DNA from: Craterostigma plantagineum
Taxonomy: Eukaryota > Streptophyta > Magnoliopsida > Lamiales > Linderniaceae
Direction: 5' to 3'
DNA: 64,000 nucleotides
Assembly: GCA_027422505.1 (NCBI GenBank)
Contig: JAPQWV010000646.1
Location: forward strand, 247,501-311,500
The notes beneath the pieces are model-generated. The model saw only the letters and a list, made by a program, of their open reading frames with translations, was not told where the DNA came from and did not search any database. The translations under genes were made by a program, and so were the position numbers. This document shows, one piece after another, positions 36,190-48,462 of this stretch (position 1 is its first letter; every line of letters starts with the position of its first letter).

Positions 36190-36987
36190 GCTTTTTAAAT
36201 AAAATAATGCAATTTTATCAAAATTTAGTAAAATGGGTAATTTGTCCGAAATTAATAAAATAGGGCAAAGCGCATTCATTAGATGCGACGTCGCGTCTAA
36301 TAGCAGCGACGTGACGTGGCACGGACGAGTTGGTTTTTTTTTGTTCATTCACTTGCGTCGCCCATTAGCGGCGACGATTACTTTTTTTTATTTTTTTTTA
36401 AATTTTTAACTTATTTTAATTTATTATTTATAAAATCCACCAAATCATAAAATCACCATTATTTCATGCGATTTATATAATTAAAATCAACAAACGCATC
36501 TAATTATGTTTCGCGACGATTAAAATGATATGCATATCTTATATATTTCGAATATCAAAATATTTAATTATTTTTTAAATTTAATCAATTTGAGTATTTT
36601 TACTTATAAAAATAAAAAATATTTTGATTATCTAAAAATATAAGATATGCATATCATTTTAATCGTCGCGAAACATACAATAATTTAGAGCGTTTGTTGA
36701 TTTTAATTATGAAATCGCATGAAAGAATGATGATTTTATGATGGTGTATTTTCTAAATAATAAATATAAATTAAGTTAAAAATTTAAAATTTAAAAAAAG
36801 TATCGCCCCTAATGGGGCGACACAAGTGAAATGAAAAAAACAAATCGTCCGTGCCACGTCATCGTCGCGGTTATTAGCCGTGACGTCGCATCTAATGGAT
36901 GCGTTCTGTCCTATTTTATTAATTTCGGACAAAGTAACCCATTTTATTAAATTTGGATTAAAATTACATTATTTTATTTAAAAAGCC
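36190..36987. mobile_element. MULE-like foldback element (arm B)
   Basis: An element of about 800 bp with very long inverted halves; the ends are GCTTTTTAAATAAAAT and ATTTTATTTAAAAAGC, and the midpoint is near 36590. It contains CG-rich motifs (GCGACGTCGCGTC, GCGACGATTA) and no ORF. It is present at the same place in C and absent in A. Flanking bases on the two sides (AAGGAAGA and AAAGAAGA in element orientation of C) fit an imperfect 9-bp target duplication, as expected for Mutator-like elements. Confidence 0.7.
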
Positions 36988-37164
36988 TCTTCCTTCCCTA
37001 TCACTATTGTAACAACAACAAGAAGCTTGTATTCGTAGAGTCAATATTTTTATGAAGCTTTTCTCTTGGACAGATAAAATCACAACTAAGAGAGGAGAGG
37101 AGAAAGGAGGAAGGGTTATTTGCTTGTACTTTCTCTATATGGACAGTAATTCATATTAAAAACA

Positions 37165-37255
37165 ATATTGTAAACTCGCTAGGCGCTAGTCGTGCGCCCG
37201 ATGGGGCTAGCGCCTAGGCGGTCTAGGCGGGGCCTGGGTGGTTTCTAGGCGGAAA
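37165..37255. repeat. GCCTAGGCG-rich remnant (arm B)
   Basis: Mirror of 8246-8325. Confidence 0.4.
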
Positions 37256-38610
37256 TTAAGCAAAAATTTTATCATCAAATATGTCTAGAAATTCTAATAA
37301 ATTATGTCTTTCACAACAACGCAAAAAATAACATTAGTCTAGCGTAATTTTAAAATAATGTTGGACAAAATTATCCTATTTTTTTTAGCTTATATATATT
37401 TTATTTAATAGTTTTGCCCAATATAACAGAGACTATTAGTTAAATAAAAGAAATTTATATGTTTCAGTAGTTAAAGTTCCTTTGTAACGTATTTATTGAA
37501 TGTTGAATATCTATCTATTTTTTTTATTTTATTATTATTTTCCAAAGGATCTATCGATATAATAATTTAGTTTTAATCATGCTGTGTACTTTGCACTCTC
37601 GCAACTTGTCCCACACCGAGTAATTCTTACAGTTGAAGCTGAAATGTGTAACGTATTATGGTATTGATATATATATCCTGCATCTAGAGCAACCTCACGA
37701 AGTTTATAAGGTACTCTTCGCATCTATTTGACTATATATTATATATATAATATATATAAAATACTTTTTGGGACTGAAGCATAACACTTGAATATAACAC
37801 TTCTTGGGACTGGAATCATAACTCTTGTGTTGCGTTTGGTTGTTATAGCAAGTATAAGGGCCCATCATAAAATTTAACTTAACAAGCCATATAAAAATAT
37901 ACCCTTTCAACTCAGATATCTTATATCGGGCTTCTACTATTATAATGGGCTTAGCTAATTTAATCCGGGCTGTAAATAAATACCAAACCCAATATTACAA
38001 TGCACTATTAATATTATTGGGCTAATCTTGCGAACCAAACGACATGAAGGAATATCCAAGAGTCTCTTTGCCTAAAGTTATCCCTTTATGTCGAAAGTTT
38101 TACTTTTTCTTTCTCTTTTTTCTTTTTTTTTCCGGACTGTGGTTTCTATTTAATTTGGGTTATGAAAAAAATCTTCCGTCAGTCTTCTCTTGTCCAAAAT
38201 ATAAAAAAAGAACTGATTTGCCTTTTCAGTTTTCCTCTCCCTTGTTTTGAACGTTGGGAGTGGTGACTTCAAGAGATTATTATTCAGAAAGCCGTGGCTT
38301 GTCTTCCCTTTGATGAATTTTGAAACCGGTTATGTGACCAATTCATTTCTGTAATAACCTCGGATGAAATGCATAAAAATATTGTCTTTGACCCATCAGG
38401 AATATTTATCAACTGTTTTCCTTAAGATTATCATGTTCTTAGCGCGATTCGGGAATTCGGTTTCTTAACTCAAAAGCATCTGCTTTCTTCTACAGGTTAG
38501 CACAAAAAGTTTTTAATCTTCATTAAAATTGTCCAAAGGACGCTAACTGTGGTCACTTGATGCAAACCGACAACAGTAGATGCTGATTTAACTGCGAGTG
38601 AAGATTGCTA
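37256..38610. other. Upstream region of NLP pseudogene B
   Basis: AT-rich; holds the TA microsatellite and the B/C-type version of the segment that is replaced in A (about 37825-38043). No gene supported; short open frames lie in the leader region. Confidence 0.5.
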
Positions 38611-41473
38611 ATGGAGGAAGGTTTTCTACCACTTAGCACAAACCTTGAAACGTCACCGGATGCATTCATGGATTTTGATTACAATGATGAATTGTTGTTA
38701 GGAGGATGTTGGCTAGAAGCAAATCCATCCGATTTCTCGAATGTTGATTCTTCGATGCCCTTTTCTCCTTTTGAACCATCTTTTAGGTGGCCCAATCATG
38801 AAACTGGTAACAATAACCCTTCTAAGCCTAGTCAAGAAGATAGGTAAGATCTTATATTGAGAATCAGTCGACGAGTCAATCTCAGTTGCAACAATCTCAT
38901 ACGAAATCCGAGTCCCGCATGGAGGGTATTGATGTTTCTTCAGCTGAGAAGCCTGGGGAATATAGTCTTGAAGGCGAATTAAGTAAGAGATGGTGGATTG
39001 GACCAAGAGCATCAAATGTCTGTTATGGACAGATTATTACAGGCATTTAATTACTGAAAGGGGTTCTCAAGAGATAAGGATACTCTCATTCAAGTCTGGG
39101 TACCTGTCAATAGAGGAGACATGCGAGTGCTTACAACCAATCACTGGGGTTCTCGCTTGATCTGAACTGTCCGAGTCTGGAAATTACAGAGAGATCTCCA
39201 TGAATTATCACTTCCCAGCGGAGGAAGGTTCTAAAGAAGCTGTGGGGTTACCTGGTAGGGTGTTTAGAACAAAAGTTCCCGAGTGGACACCTAATGCAAG
39301 ACTTTTTACACGGGATGAGTACCCAAGAGTTGGACATGCACAACAGTATGGCGTTCGAGGTACACTTGCTGTCCCGATTCTTGAACAAGGGAGTCGCATT
39401 TGTTTGGGAGTTATCGAAGTAGTTTTGAAGGAACAGAAGATCAATTATCGGCCGGAACTTGAAAGTCCCCGTAAAGCCCTCGAGGTTCGAAGTTTATGGT
39501 TTTTTTATGGCTTTAATTTATTGGTAGCGGTAAGCCCGTCTTGTATGATGATTTTATCGCTTGTGTTTTTAGGCAGTTGATCTCACAAGTTCAGAACTTT
39601 ACCCTCAAAGCACAAAGGTAACATGAACTTCCAATCCTCCGTAAGTTTTTTGAACAACTTACTTACTTACTTCTCATCTCTCTCTTCATAACTGTGATTT
39701 GTCTTACCAAGCCGCTTTACCAGAGATATCCGAGGTATTAAAATCAGCTTGTAGAACACATGGATTACCCTTGGCCCAGGCTTGGATCGAATGCTTATTA
39801 CAAGGTAAAGAAGGATGCAAGGCACAATGAGGACAACTTACGAAGCTGCATTTCTCCTGTGGATTTTACTTGCAGCACCGAAAATTCCCAAATCCAAGGT
39901 TTCCATGAAGCTTGTCCAGAATACCACTTGCTGAAGGGAGAAGGAATAGTTGGGCATGCATTTAGAACCAATCATCCTTGCTTTACACGCGATGTAACGT
40001 CTTTTAGCAGGGCTAACTATCCTCTCTCTCACTATGCAAGAATGTATGGATTAAAAGCAGCTGTTGCTATTCGTCTTAGGAGTATCCATACTGGTTCGGC
40101 TGATTTTGTGCTAGAGTTCTTTCTTCCTGTGAGTTGTGTGGATCCCGAGGAACAGAGGATAATGGTCACTTTGTTGTCTAGTATAGTGCAAAACGTTTGC
40201 CAGACTTCAGAGTAGTCTCGGACAAAGAGTTGCGAGAAGAATCTGCTCAGTTGTTTTCGGAGAAAGAAGTGACTCCTTTTGGTTGTTTGCAAAATTTAAG
40301 ATCATATTTGGGTGAAATGCATCGGGAGACTCCTTATGTTAGTTCAACTATCCAGAACATGCAAACGACAATAGAATCCCCATGTTTCACATTTATGACA
40401 AACACTTGTAGGTCTGACGGCGAGGCGAGTCTGCTCTGCAATAACAAATCAGGAGAGAAAAGATGTGTCAAGGCAAAGAGAACTACCACATTACAAGTTC
40501 TTAGGAAACATTTCCCTGGAAGTTTAGAAGATGCTGCCAGGAATCCTAGAGGCGAGGGATTTCTTAATCATATTCCCGTATGAGGAAAAATTTTGTAATT
40601 TTGATGTCTTCCGTTTTTTGGATTTTTCAGTTTGCCCCACGACTCTGAAGCGAATATGCAGACAACACGGATACAAAGATGGCCATCTAGAAAGTTAAAA
40701 AAGGTGGGCCACTCGCTTCAAAAGATCCAACGTGTCATAGACTCTGTACAAGGCGCATCTGGTGTTTTACAGATTGAGTCCTTTTACCGAAACTTTCCTG
40801 AACTGGCCTCTCCAAATTCATCAAGAGTGACACGATTTTCAAAATGCAGACAAACACCATGACGGTGTAGAGTCTGTTCAAGAATCAAGATCCAATGAAG
40901 CAGCATCCATATCGCCGACATCATCTTCATGTAGTCAAAGTTCGAGCTCTAGCCAATGCTGCTCTAGTGGGACCCATCCAAACTCCTATCCATCGAGTAT
41001 TGCACGTCCCAAGTATCAAATATCCAAGGACATACTCGTTCATGGTGCTCTCAAGCGTGCTAGAAGTGACACACATCTACCTCTATCCACAAAGCCCTCA
41101 CCAAGATTCCAACGGCACTTTTCATTTCCTGAGCACAATAAAGTCGAACCTTCACTAGCTGGACATGAGCCTGATGGTCCACGAGTTAAAGTCAGTTATG
41201 GTGAAGACACAATTAGGTTCCGCATTCGAAGACATTGGGTTACAATGATCTGCTGCAAGAGATTTCCAGAAGGTTTGGTTTGGATGATGTCGGCAGTAGG
41301 TCTCATCTCAGATATTTAGACGACGATGCTGAATGGGTTTGCTGACGTGCGATGCTGATATGGAGGAATGCATCGATGTGTGCAGTTTGTCCAGGAACCA
41401 CACAATTAAGCTTGTGTTTGTCCTAACTCAATCAAGTAAATCTCTCACCCTCACAAGTCCTCTAAGTCCTTAG
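38611..41473 (+). pseudogene. NLP transcription factor, pseudogene copy B
   Basis: Same gene as 3974-6889, mirrored. ATG at 38611 (MEEGFLPLSTNLETSPDAFM). Shared lesions: TGA at 39055-39057, frameshift before MNYHFPA near 39195, and the missing base in the RWP-RK domain near 40661-40671. Additional with C: TAA at 38845-38847 (CAA in A) and loss of about 44 bp and 9 bp in the region between the GAF-like part and RWP-RK. Private to B: an extra base after AAAGAAGGATGC (about 39822), a missing G in the PB1 domain (about 41237) and a missing base near 41339. The PB1 sequence is otherwise recognisable. Confidence 0.85.
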
Positions 41474-42556
41474 ATATCAGAAAAACGCTAGAGCATGTTG
41501 ATATAGCTCGGAACAATGATGCTGATCAGGACACAACCTGGTTGTCTTTGCTTGCAGCATACGAAGTGTGGTGTGAAAACGATTATCGAATTTTAAGAAC
41601 ATAAAGAAAGATAGCTTCTTGAAAGCTTTCATAGGTTTTTATAAACTATTTCCCGTAGAGTTGCACACACTGAAGACTAGTTCTTTATATAATTTAGCAA
41701 GGACATAAAGATTTAGTAAATGGAAAAGATGAAATACTGTGTGATTTCATTAAATCTATTATCTATTTACTATCTATTACTAATATAAAAGGCTGAAGGC
41801 ACTGGTTCATGGCCAGTTTCATGCCAGTTGCCAGTCATCAGTGGCCAATTTCGTAATAATACGTTTTAGAGAGGATATTACAGTGACTTCCACTATTATA
41901 TATATAACGGCGCTTGAGAGCTACATCCCACCTTATGTACAAATGTATCGACTTCTGACGGATGGTCCAATAATTTCTTTCGTATTTGGGCGGAGATCTT
42001 AAAACAAAAGCCCATTTGATCATTCATAACATTTCGGTGAAGCAAACCATTGCAATGATTTGGATTAGGCTGCTTAATTCCTTTGCGTGGCCCATCAGCA
42101 GGCACGCCCGCATGCGTATGCATGAGCGACACAAAAAATACGTGCGTGTCAGTCGTTTTTCAAATAGATCGATTGATATCATGGAAGAAACAACGTTTGT
42201 GGATAACAAGATTAGCAGATATTTCATTATTCTCGACAGAACCATGCAATGATAATTGCATTGTGTTGAAAAGGAAGTCCAATCGAAGTATGTAGGCTTC
42301 CGAAAACGCAACTTTCTACTAGATGTTTGGCTTCCAAGTCGTGGAGAATTAGGCTTTAATGACGAAGCACTTGAAGAATGTTTCAGGAAAAGTCATTCTT
42401 GAGAGTTTGATCTTGTGATAATAATCATTTTTTTTGTCTTGTTACTATTTTGTCTTATTTCTTGTTTTTCCTTATTGACGGAATACAGATGCTCCTTTCT
42501 TAATATCACTGTTTGCGTAGTAATTTTCGAAGCGATCAGCGATGTATGCTGTTTTT
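41474..42556. mobile_element. Transposon-derived fragment (arm B)
   Basis: Mirror of 2898-3690 and of 48447-49250. From about 41773 (TCTATTACTAATATAAAAGG) it resembles a Helitron 5-prime end; the rest has only short broken frames. Confidence 0.4.
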
Positions 42557-44042
42557 ATTTCTGATAGAAGTGAGCATGTGGTAAACCTCTCTTTTGAAAC
42601 TCGAAGACGTAAGTATATGCAATAAGTCCCCAAAAATTTGATGTTTGAATAATTCATCTTCAAACATCTCAAGTTTTGCACGAAAACTCGAGCTACGACG
42701 TCTAATATTTTGTATTTCATCAGACTGTAAACACAAATCTTTTATTTCTCGCCAATTTGGATTTGTAGTTATTGTTAAGAAAATATCTGGTTTCCGTAAC
42801 GCTGGACAAGAGTTATTGCATCCATATATCGTTTACGCATATCCCTAGGGCTCCAATGAATGATGAGGGTAGTAGTATTATCTTGTACCAACATCGGAAC
42901 CAGCTCGTAGGCCTTGTGAGGACACTATCCAACAGACCTTTATAAGAATCTTTCCTAGACGATTTTGCATTCATCACTTCTAAAAAAGTCCAGCTTGATG
43001 TTTCAATTTTGATATACATGTCTATAACGTATTGTTGTAGCAGCCGACCAACATTAAGCAAGAATGATTGGTCGTTTTCTCTTATTTGTAACATATAGCA
43101 ATAATATTCGCGGCATGACACGGTAGTCCGTGCAATGTTACCTTCCGTGGCAGCTGCACAAGTAGGTTAATTATTTAATGATTTTGCATAAAAAGTAATA
43201 AAGGAAAACTGGGGAAAAATGCGAACGAAACTACCTTCGTTTTCAGCAAATAAGAGTTCATCCACATTCTTGAACTTCTCAGTGTCGTAACCAAATTCAC
43301 TATCACCTACTCCGTTCAGATATTTTTTTTTATTACTCGTACTAAACCGCAAACTTTTCTATGCATCCGGGTTCGCCATTAGGAAACATGAGTGGGTATT
43401 GTAGAGGATCGTAACAACCAAAATAGTGCTGAATAATTTGTGGGTTACTATCTTTCGGATATACTTGAATATGTGGCGCCATACTATCACTATTTCTATT
43501 AGTTTGCAGCCATATCCTGCGACCTGTGACGTAGTAGGCTTATTAAAAAACACGTTGGTCAGTGAGAGGATCAACTTGTAGGGAAATCTTGTATTCACAC
43601 AAATCGTGAACACTACTGAGATTTCTAAAAATTTAGCATATGGATTAACTTCTATAATATTGAGTAGTTTGGTAATAACACCTTCCCTGAAATTGGGTGT
43701 ATAGACATGCGATAGGAAATTTCATTTTCCGTATCGAAGAAATACAATTGAAGATTCTTTGGGCCTTTAACGGCATGTGGGAGTAAGGGATCTAGAAAGT
43801 GATACAGTTGACCTTGCACTCGGAACGTATAGATCCCACTATTTCTTTTCGACAAGGATTTATCATAATGAACTCCAAGTGATGTGAACGCAAACATATT
43901 ATTGTAACTACGAACATATTGGCGAAAATGTTTACTATCTTCATCGTTGGCTGTGTACAAATCTAATAATTCAGAAGGCATTTTTGTACTTGAGAGTTTT
44001 ATTTTCCCTACTGAGCAACAAAACGTCGGTGGCTCCAAATAT
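42557..44042 (-). pseudogene. Helitron Rep N-terminal region, pseudogene (arm B)
   Basis: Minus-strand frames, broken by indels, read in order: MPSELLDLYTANDEDSKHF; MFAFTSLGVHYDKSLSKRNS; GIYTFRVQGQLYHF; KNLQLYFFDTENEISYRM; SCREYYCYMLQIREN; and a KIILPSSFIGALG-like stretch. This is the conserved block before and into the Helitron_like_N domain of plant Helitron Rep/helicase proteins (rolling-circle HUH replication initiators). The RGLPHAH end is recognisable in C but degraded here. The helicase part is absent. Confidence 0.8.
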
Positions 44043-44755
44043 ATTCGGCGCGCGCTGCAAAATTCACAAACTTGTTACGCTTGGCAATAACTCAGGCGTG
44101 TTTTGCTATGCATAGCAAAGGGTCATCATTACTATTCTTCGGGATATTGCTGTTTTTTTCTTGTTCCAACACGTTCATTTTTTCTTTGTCTACGTTCGTC
44201 CAACGAACCGTATCTTTTCTTTTACTTGCAGCATTGCATCACCTAATAGGATCACTAAATATATAGCTATCTGAAATGTAAGTCTGGATTAGCTAGCATA
44301 GGTTTTTAAAGTCTAGCAGATATGCGGCCATAATAGGTAATAAACGGGAAAACATATCGACACTTTCGGGCCTAAAGAAACGAAGAAATGAACCTGACTC
44401 ATGGTAGTTTACAAAATCCAAGTGACATTTGAATACCTGTGGAAGATGTGAGTAAACCGAATTCTTGCTCCTTATAGATTTTCTATGCTCAGAAAACCAA
44501 CCGTCCGCTTCGAGGCAACCTACATGAAAAAACACAAGTTCCAATCTGTTCGCTGATGGCATGGACGGTACTCATTATCTAGAAGACAAACAGGGGAGTC
44601 ATCGTAGGCCATGTTGGGCTCTCCAAGTTTTTGGACGATAACGTCCTTCTGTTTGTCCTCCGTTTTGAAGGCGATAAAAGCACAACAAAGTCGCGCAGGT
44701 TTTCACTATCTTACGCAAGCAGACATTTTGTCGAGCATTCAAGCTACGGGCCGAC
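44043..44755. mobile_element. Helitron-associated upstream sequence (arm B)
   Basis: Mirror of about 46259-46970. It contains broken frames such as CLEADGWFSEHRKS that may be the start of the Helitron ORF or flanking transposon DNA. No intact gene. Confidence 0.35.
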
Positions 44756-45475
44756 CAGTGTTTGCAAATGCGGAAAAAACGAGCCGAGGCGATCTGGGGC
44801 CGAGATTGCCTAGGCGAGCTAGGCGAAAAGCGAAGCGCCTAGGCGAACTTTATTTTAAAATTATTAAATAAATTTTAAAAATAATATGTCATCTTGTATT
44901 TCTAATTGCACCTAATAACCAAAGTATTATTACAATTTATGATGTATTTAAAATATAAATCATGGTAATTGCAAGCAATTTGTAAATTCAGCATTATATT
45001 ATAAGAAAAAAGGTATACATAAAAAGATTAATTATTTAACTTAATTAATGTTGATATCAAGTTATTAAAACGTTAATATCATGTTATTTAACTAAAAATA
45101 TATAATTCAATGCTAAGATTTGGGCCTTATTTAGTCAAGAGTTTCTAAAATTAGTGAGGCCCAGCCCATCAAATAGAAACTAATTTTTTTAACAAAAATC
45201 GTCATCTTCAACCTCTAGAAACCCTAGAAATACGAATCCAGCCCACAATCACCGTTCCCAAATCGCTGTTCCACCCGAAAAACTCAGTTTCCGGCCCGTC
45301 TGAACGGAATCCAACGAACCATGCGCCCAGGCGAGCCTAGGCGAACGGGGAGAAGCGGTCGCCTAGTCGGTACAGGCGGACCGCCTCACTGATTTCGCCT
45401 CAGCTCAGGCGATTTCCGGTTCGCCTAGAGTAGACGGTCGCCTAGGCGCGCTAGGCGAGCGCTTTACAAACACTG
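44756..45475. mobile_element. Non-autonomous hAT element (arm B side of second palindrome centre)
   Basis: A 720-bp element with ends CAGTGTTTGCAAATGCG and CGCTTTACAAACACTG. Flanks GGGCCGAC on the left (44748-44755) and GGGCCGAC on the right (45477-45484, after one extra G) fit an 8-bp hAT target duplication. The subterminal zones are rich in GCCTAGGCG motifs; the centre is AT-rich with no transposase. Confidence 0.8.
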
Positions 45476-45551
45476 GGGGCCGACGAATAGAAAACATTAG
45501 AATTTTAAATAACTCTAAGAACAGATGCGGCCCGAGGTAAGAGGCACAGGA
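45463..45551. other. Spacer of the B/C palindrome
   Basis: About 89 bp without a mirror partner. It includes the outermost end of the B-side hAT element, its right target duplication and about 65 bp of flanking DNA. The mirrored hAT copy on the C side starts abruptly about 15 bp short of its own end. Confidence 0.75.
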
Positions 45552-46258
45552 GCGCTCGCCTAGGCGCGCCTAGGCGACCGTCTACTCTAGGCGAACCGGA
45601 ATCGCCTGAGCTGAGGCGAAATCAGTGAGGCGGTCTCGCCTGTACCGACTAGGCGACCGCTTCTCCCCGTTCGCCTAGGCTCGCCTGGGCGCATGGTCGT
45701 TGGATTTCCGTTCAGACGGCCGGAAACTGAGTTTTTTCGGGTGGAACAGCGATTTGGGAACGGTGATTGTGGCTGGATTCGTATTTCTAGGGTTTCTAGA
45801 GGTTGAAGATGACGATTTTTGTTAAAAAAATTAGTTTCTATTTGATGGGCTGGGCCTCACTAATTTTAGAAACTCTTGACTAAATAAGGCCCAAATCTTA
45901 GCATTGAATTATATATTTGTTAAAAATAACATGATATTAACGTTTTAATAACTTGATATCAACATTTAATTAAGTTAAATAATTTAAATCTTATTTATGT
46001 ATAACCTTTTTTCTTATAATATAATGCTGAATTTACAAATTGCTTGCAATTAACATGATTTATATTTTAAATACATCATAAATTGTAATAATACTTTGGT
46101 TATTAGGTGCAATTAGAAATACAAGATGACATATATTTTTAAAATTATTTAATAATTTTAAAATAAAGTTCGCCTAGGCGCTTCGCTTTTCGCCTAGCTC
46201 GCCTAGGCAATCTCGGCCCCAGATCGCCTCGGCTCGTTTTTCGCATTTGCAAACACTG
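45552..46258. mobile_element. hAT element, inner end truncated (arm C side)
   Basis: Mirror of 44756-45475. The outer end GCATTTGCAAACACTG (to 46258) followed by GTCGGCCCGT is intact. The inner TTTACAAACACTG end is missing, replaced at the palindrome junction. Confidence 0.75.
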
Positions 46259-46971
46259 GTCGGCCCGTAGCTTGAATGCTCGACAAAAGGTCTGCTTGCG
46301 TAAGATAGTGAAAACCTGCGCGACTTTGTTGTGCTTTTATCGCCTTCAAAACGGAGGACAAACAGAAGGACGTTATCGTCAAAAACTTGGAGAGACCAAC
46401 ATGGCCTACGATGACTCCCCTGTTTGTCTTCTAGATAATGAGTACCGTCATGCCATCAGCGAACAGATTGGAACTTGTGTTTTTTCATGTAGGTTGCCTC
46501 GAAGCGGACGGTTGGTTCTGAGCATAGAAAATCTATAAGGAAGCAAGAATTCGGTTTACTCACATCTTCCACAGGTATTCAAATGTCACTTGGATTTTGT
46601 AAACTACCATGAGTTAGGTTCATTTCTTCGTTTCTTTAGGCCCGAAAGTGTCGATATGTTTTCCCGTTTATTACCTATTATGGCCGCATATCTGCTAGAC
46701 TTTTAAAAACCTATGCTAGCTAATCCAGACTTACATTTCAGATAGCTATATATTAGTGATCCTATTAGGTGATGCAATGCTGGCAAGTAAAAGAAAAGAT
46801 ACGGTTCGTTGGACGAACGTAGACAAAGAAAAAATGAACGTGTTAGGAACAAGAAAAAAACAAGCAATATCCCGAAGAATAGTAATGATGACCCTTTGCT
46901 ATGCATAGCAAACACGCCTGAGTTATTGCCAAGCGTAACAAGTGTAATTTTGCAGCGCGCGCGCCGAATAT
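46259..46971. mobile_element. Helitron-associated upstream sequence (arm C)
   Basis: Plus-strand frame 46272-46538 includes MAYDDSPVCLLDNEYRHAIS and CLP; it is followed by broken frames. It lies directly upstream of the Helitron Rep fragment and is probably part of the same element. Function not recognised. Confidence 0.35.
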
Positions 46972-48462
46972 ATTTGGAGCCACCGACGTTTTGTTGCTCA
47001 GTAGGGAAAATAAAACTCTCAAGTACAAAAATGCCTTCTGAATTATTAGATTTGTACACAGCCAACGATGAAGATAGTAAACATTTCGCCAATATGTTCG
47101 TAGTTACAATAATATGTTTGCGTTCACATCACTTGGAGTTCATTATGATAAATCCTTGTCGAAAAGAAATAGTGGGATCTATACGTTCCGAGTGCAAGGT
47201 CAACTGTATCACTTTCTAGATCCCTTACTCCCACATGCGGTAAAGGCCCAAGAATCTTCAATTGTATTTCTTCGATACGGAAAATGAAATTTCCTATCGC
47301 ATGTCTATACACCAAATTTCAGGGAAGGTGTTATTACCAAACTACTCAATATTATAGAAGTAATCCATATGCTAAATTTTTAGAAATCTCAGTAGTGTTC
47401 ACGATTTGTGTGAATACAAGATTTCCCTACAAGTTGATCCTCTCACTGACCAACGTGTTTTTTAATAAGCCTACTACGTCACAGGTCGCAGGATATGGCT
47501 GCAAACTAATAGAAATAGTGATAGTATGGCGCCACATATTCAAGTATATCCCGAAAGATAGTAAACACAAATTATTCAGCACTATTTTGGTTGTTACGAT
47601 CCTCTACAATACCCACTCATGTTTCCTATGGCGAACCCGGATGGCATAGAAAAGTATGCGGTTTAGTACGAGTAATAAAAAAAAATATCTGAACGGAGTA
47701 GGTGATAGTGAATTTGGTTACGACACTGAGAAGTTCAAGAATGTGGATGAACTCTTATTTGCTGAAAACGAAGGTAGTTTCGTTCGCATTTTTCCCCCAG
47801 TTTTTCCTTTATACTTTTTATGCAAAATCATTAAATAATTAACCTACTTGTGCAGCTGCCACGGAAGGTAACATTGCACGGACTACCGTGTCATGCCGCG
47901 AATATTATTGCTATATGTTACAAATAAGAGAAAACGACCAATCATTCTTGCTTAATGTTGGTCGGCTGCTACAACTACGTTATATATAGACATGTATATC
48001 AAAATTGAAACATCAAGGCTGGACTTTTTTAGAAGTGATGAAATGCAAAATCGTCTAAGGAAAGATTCTTATAAAGGTCTGTTGGATAGTGTCTCACAAG
48101 GCCTACGAGCTGGTTCCGATGTTGGTACAAGAATAATACTACCCTCATCATTCATTGGAGCCCTAGGGATATGCGTAAACGATATATGGATGCAATAACT
48201 CTTGTCCAGCGTTACGGAAAACCAGATATTTTCTTAACAATAACTACAAATCCAAATTGGCGAGAAATAAAAGATTTGTGTTTACAGTCTGATGAAATAC
48301 AAAATAGACCGGACGTCGTAGCTCGAGTTTTCCGTGCAAAACTTGAGATGTTGAAAGATGAATTATTCAAACATCAAATTTTTGGGGACATTATTGCATA
48401 TACTTACGTCGTCGAGTTTCAAAAGAGAGGTTTACCACATGCTCACTTCTATCAGAAATAAA
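46972..48462 (+). pseudogene. Helitron Rep N-terminal region, pseudogene (arm C)
   Basis: Plus-strand frames read in order: FCCSVGKIKLSS; MPSELLDLYTANDEDSKHF; the mirrored YTFRVQGQ-like part with frameshifts; then SCREYYCYMLQIREN; DMYIKIETSRLDFF; and from 48171 one open stretch with MRKRYMDAITLVQRYGKPDI, FLTITTNPNW and FGDIIAYTYVVEFQKRGLPH, ending AHF. HAH in RGLPHAHF is the HUH motif of Helitron Rep. The frame stops right after it and no catalytic Tyr region or helicase follows. Confidence 0.85.

Noticed and set aside
44756..46258. Dense short palindromes (GCCTAGGCG) considered as a CRISPR-like array or origin
   Set aside because: They are subterminal repeats of hAT elements in plant DNA; there is no regular repeat-spacer pattern.
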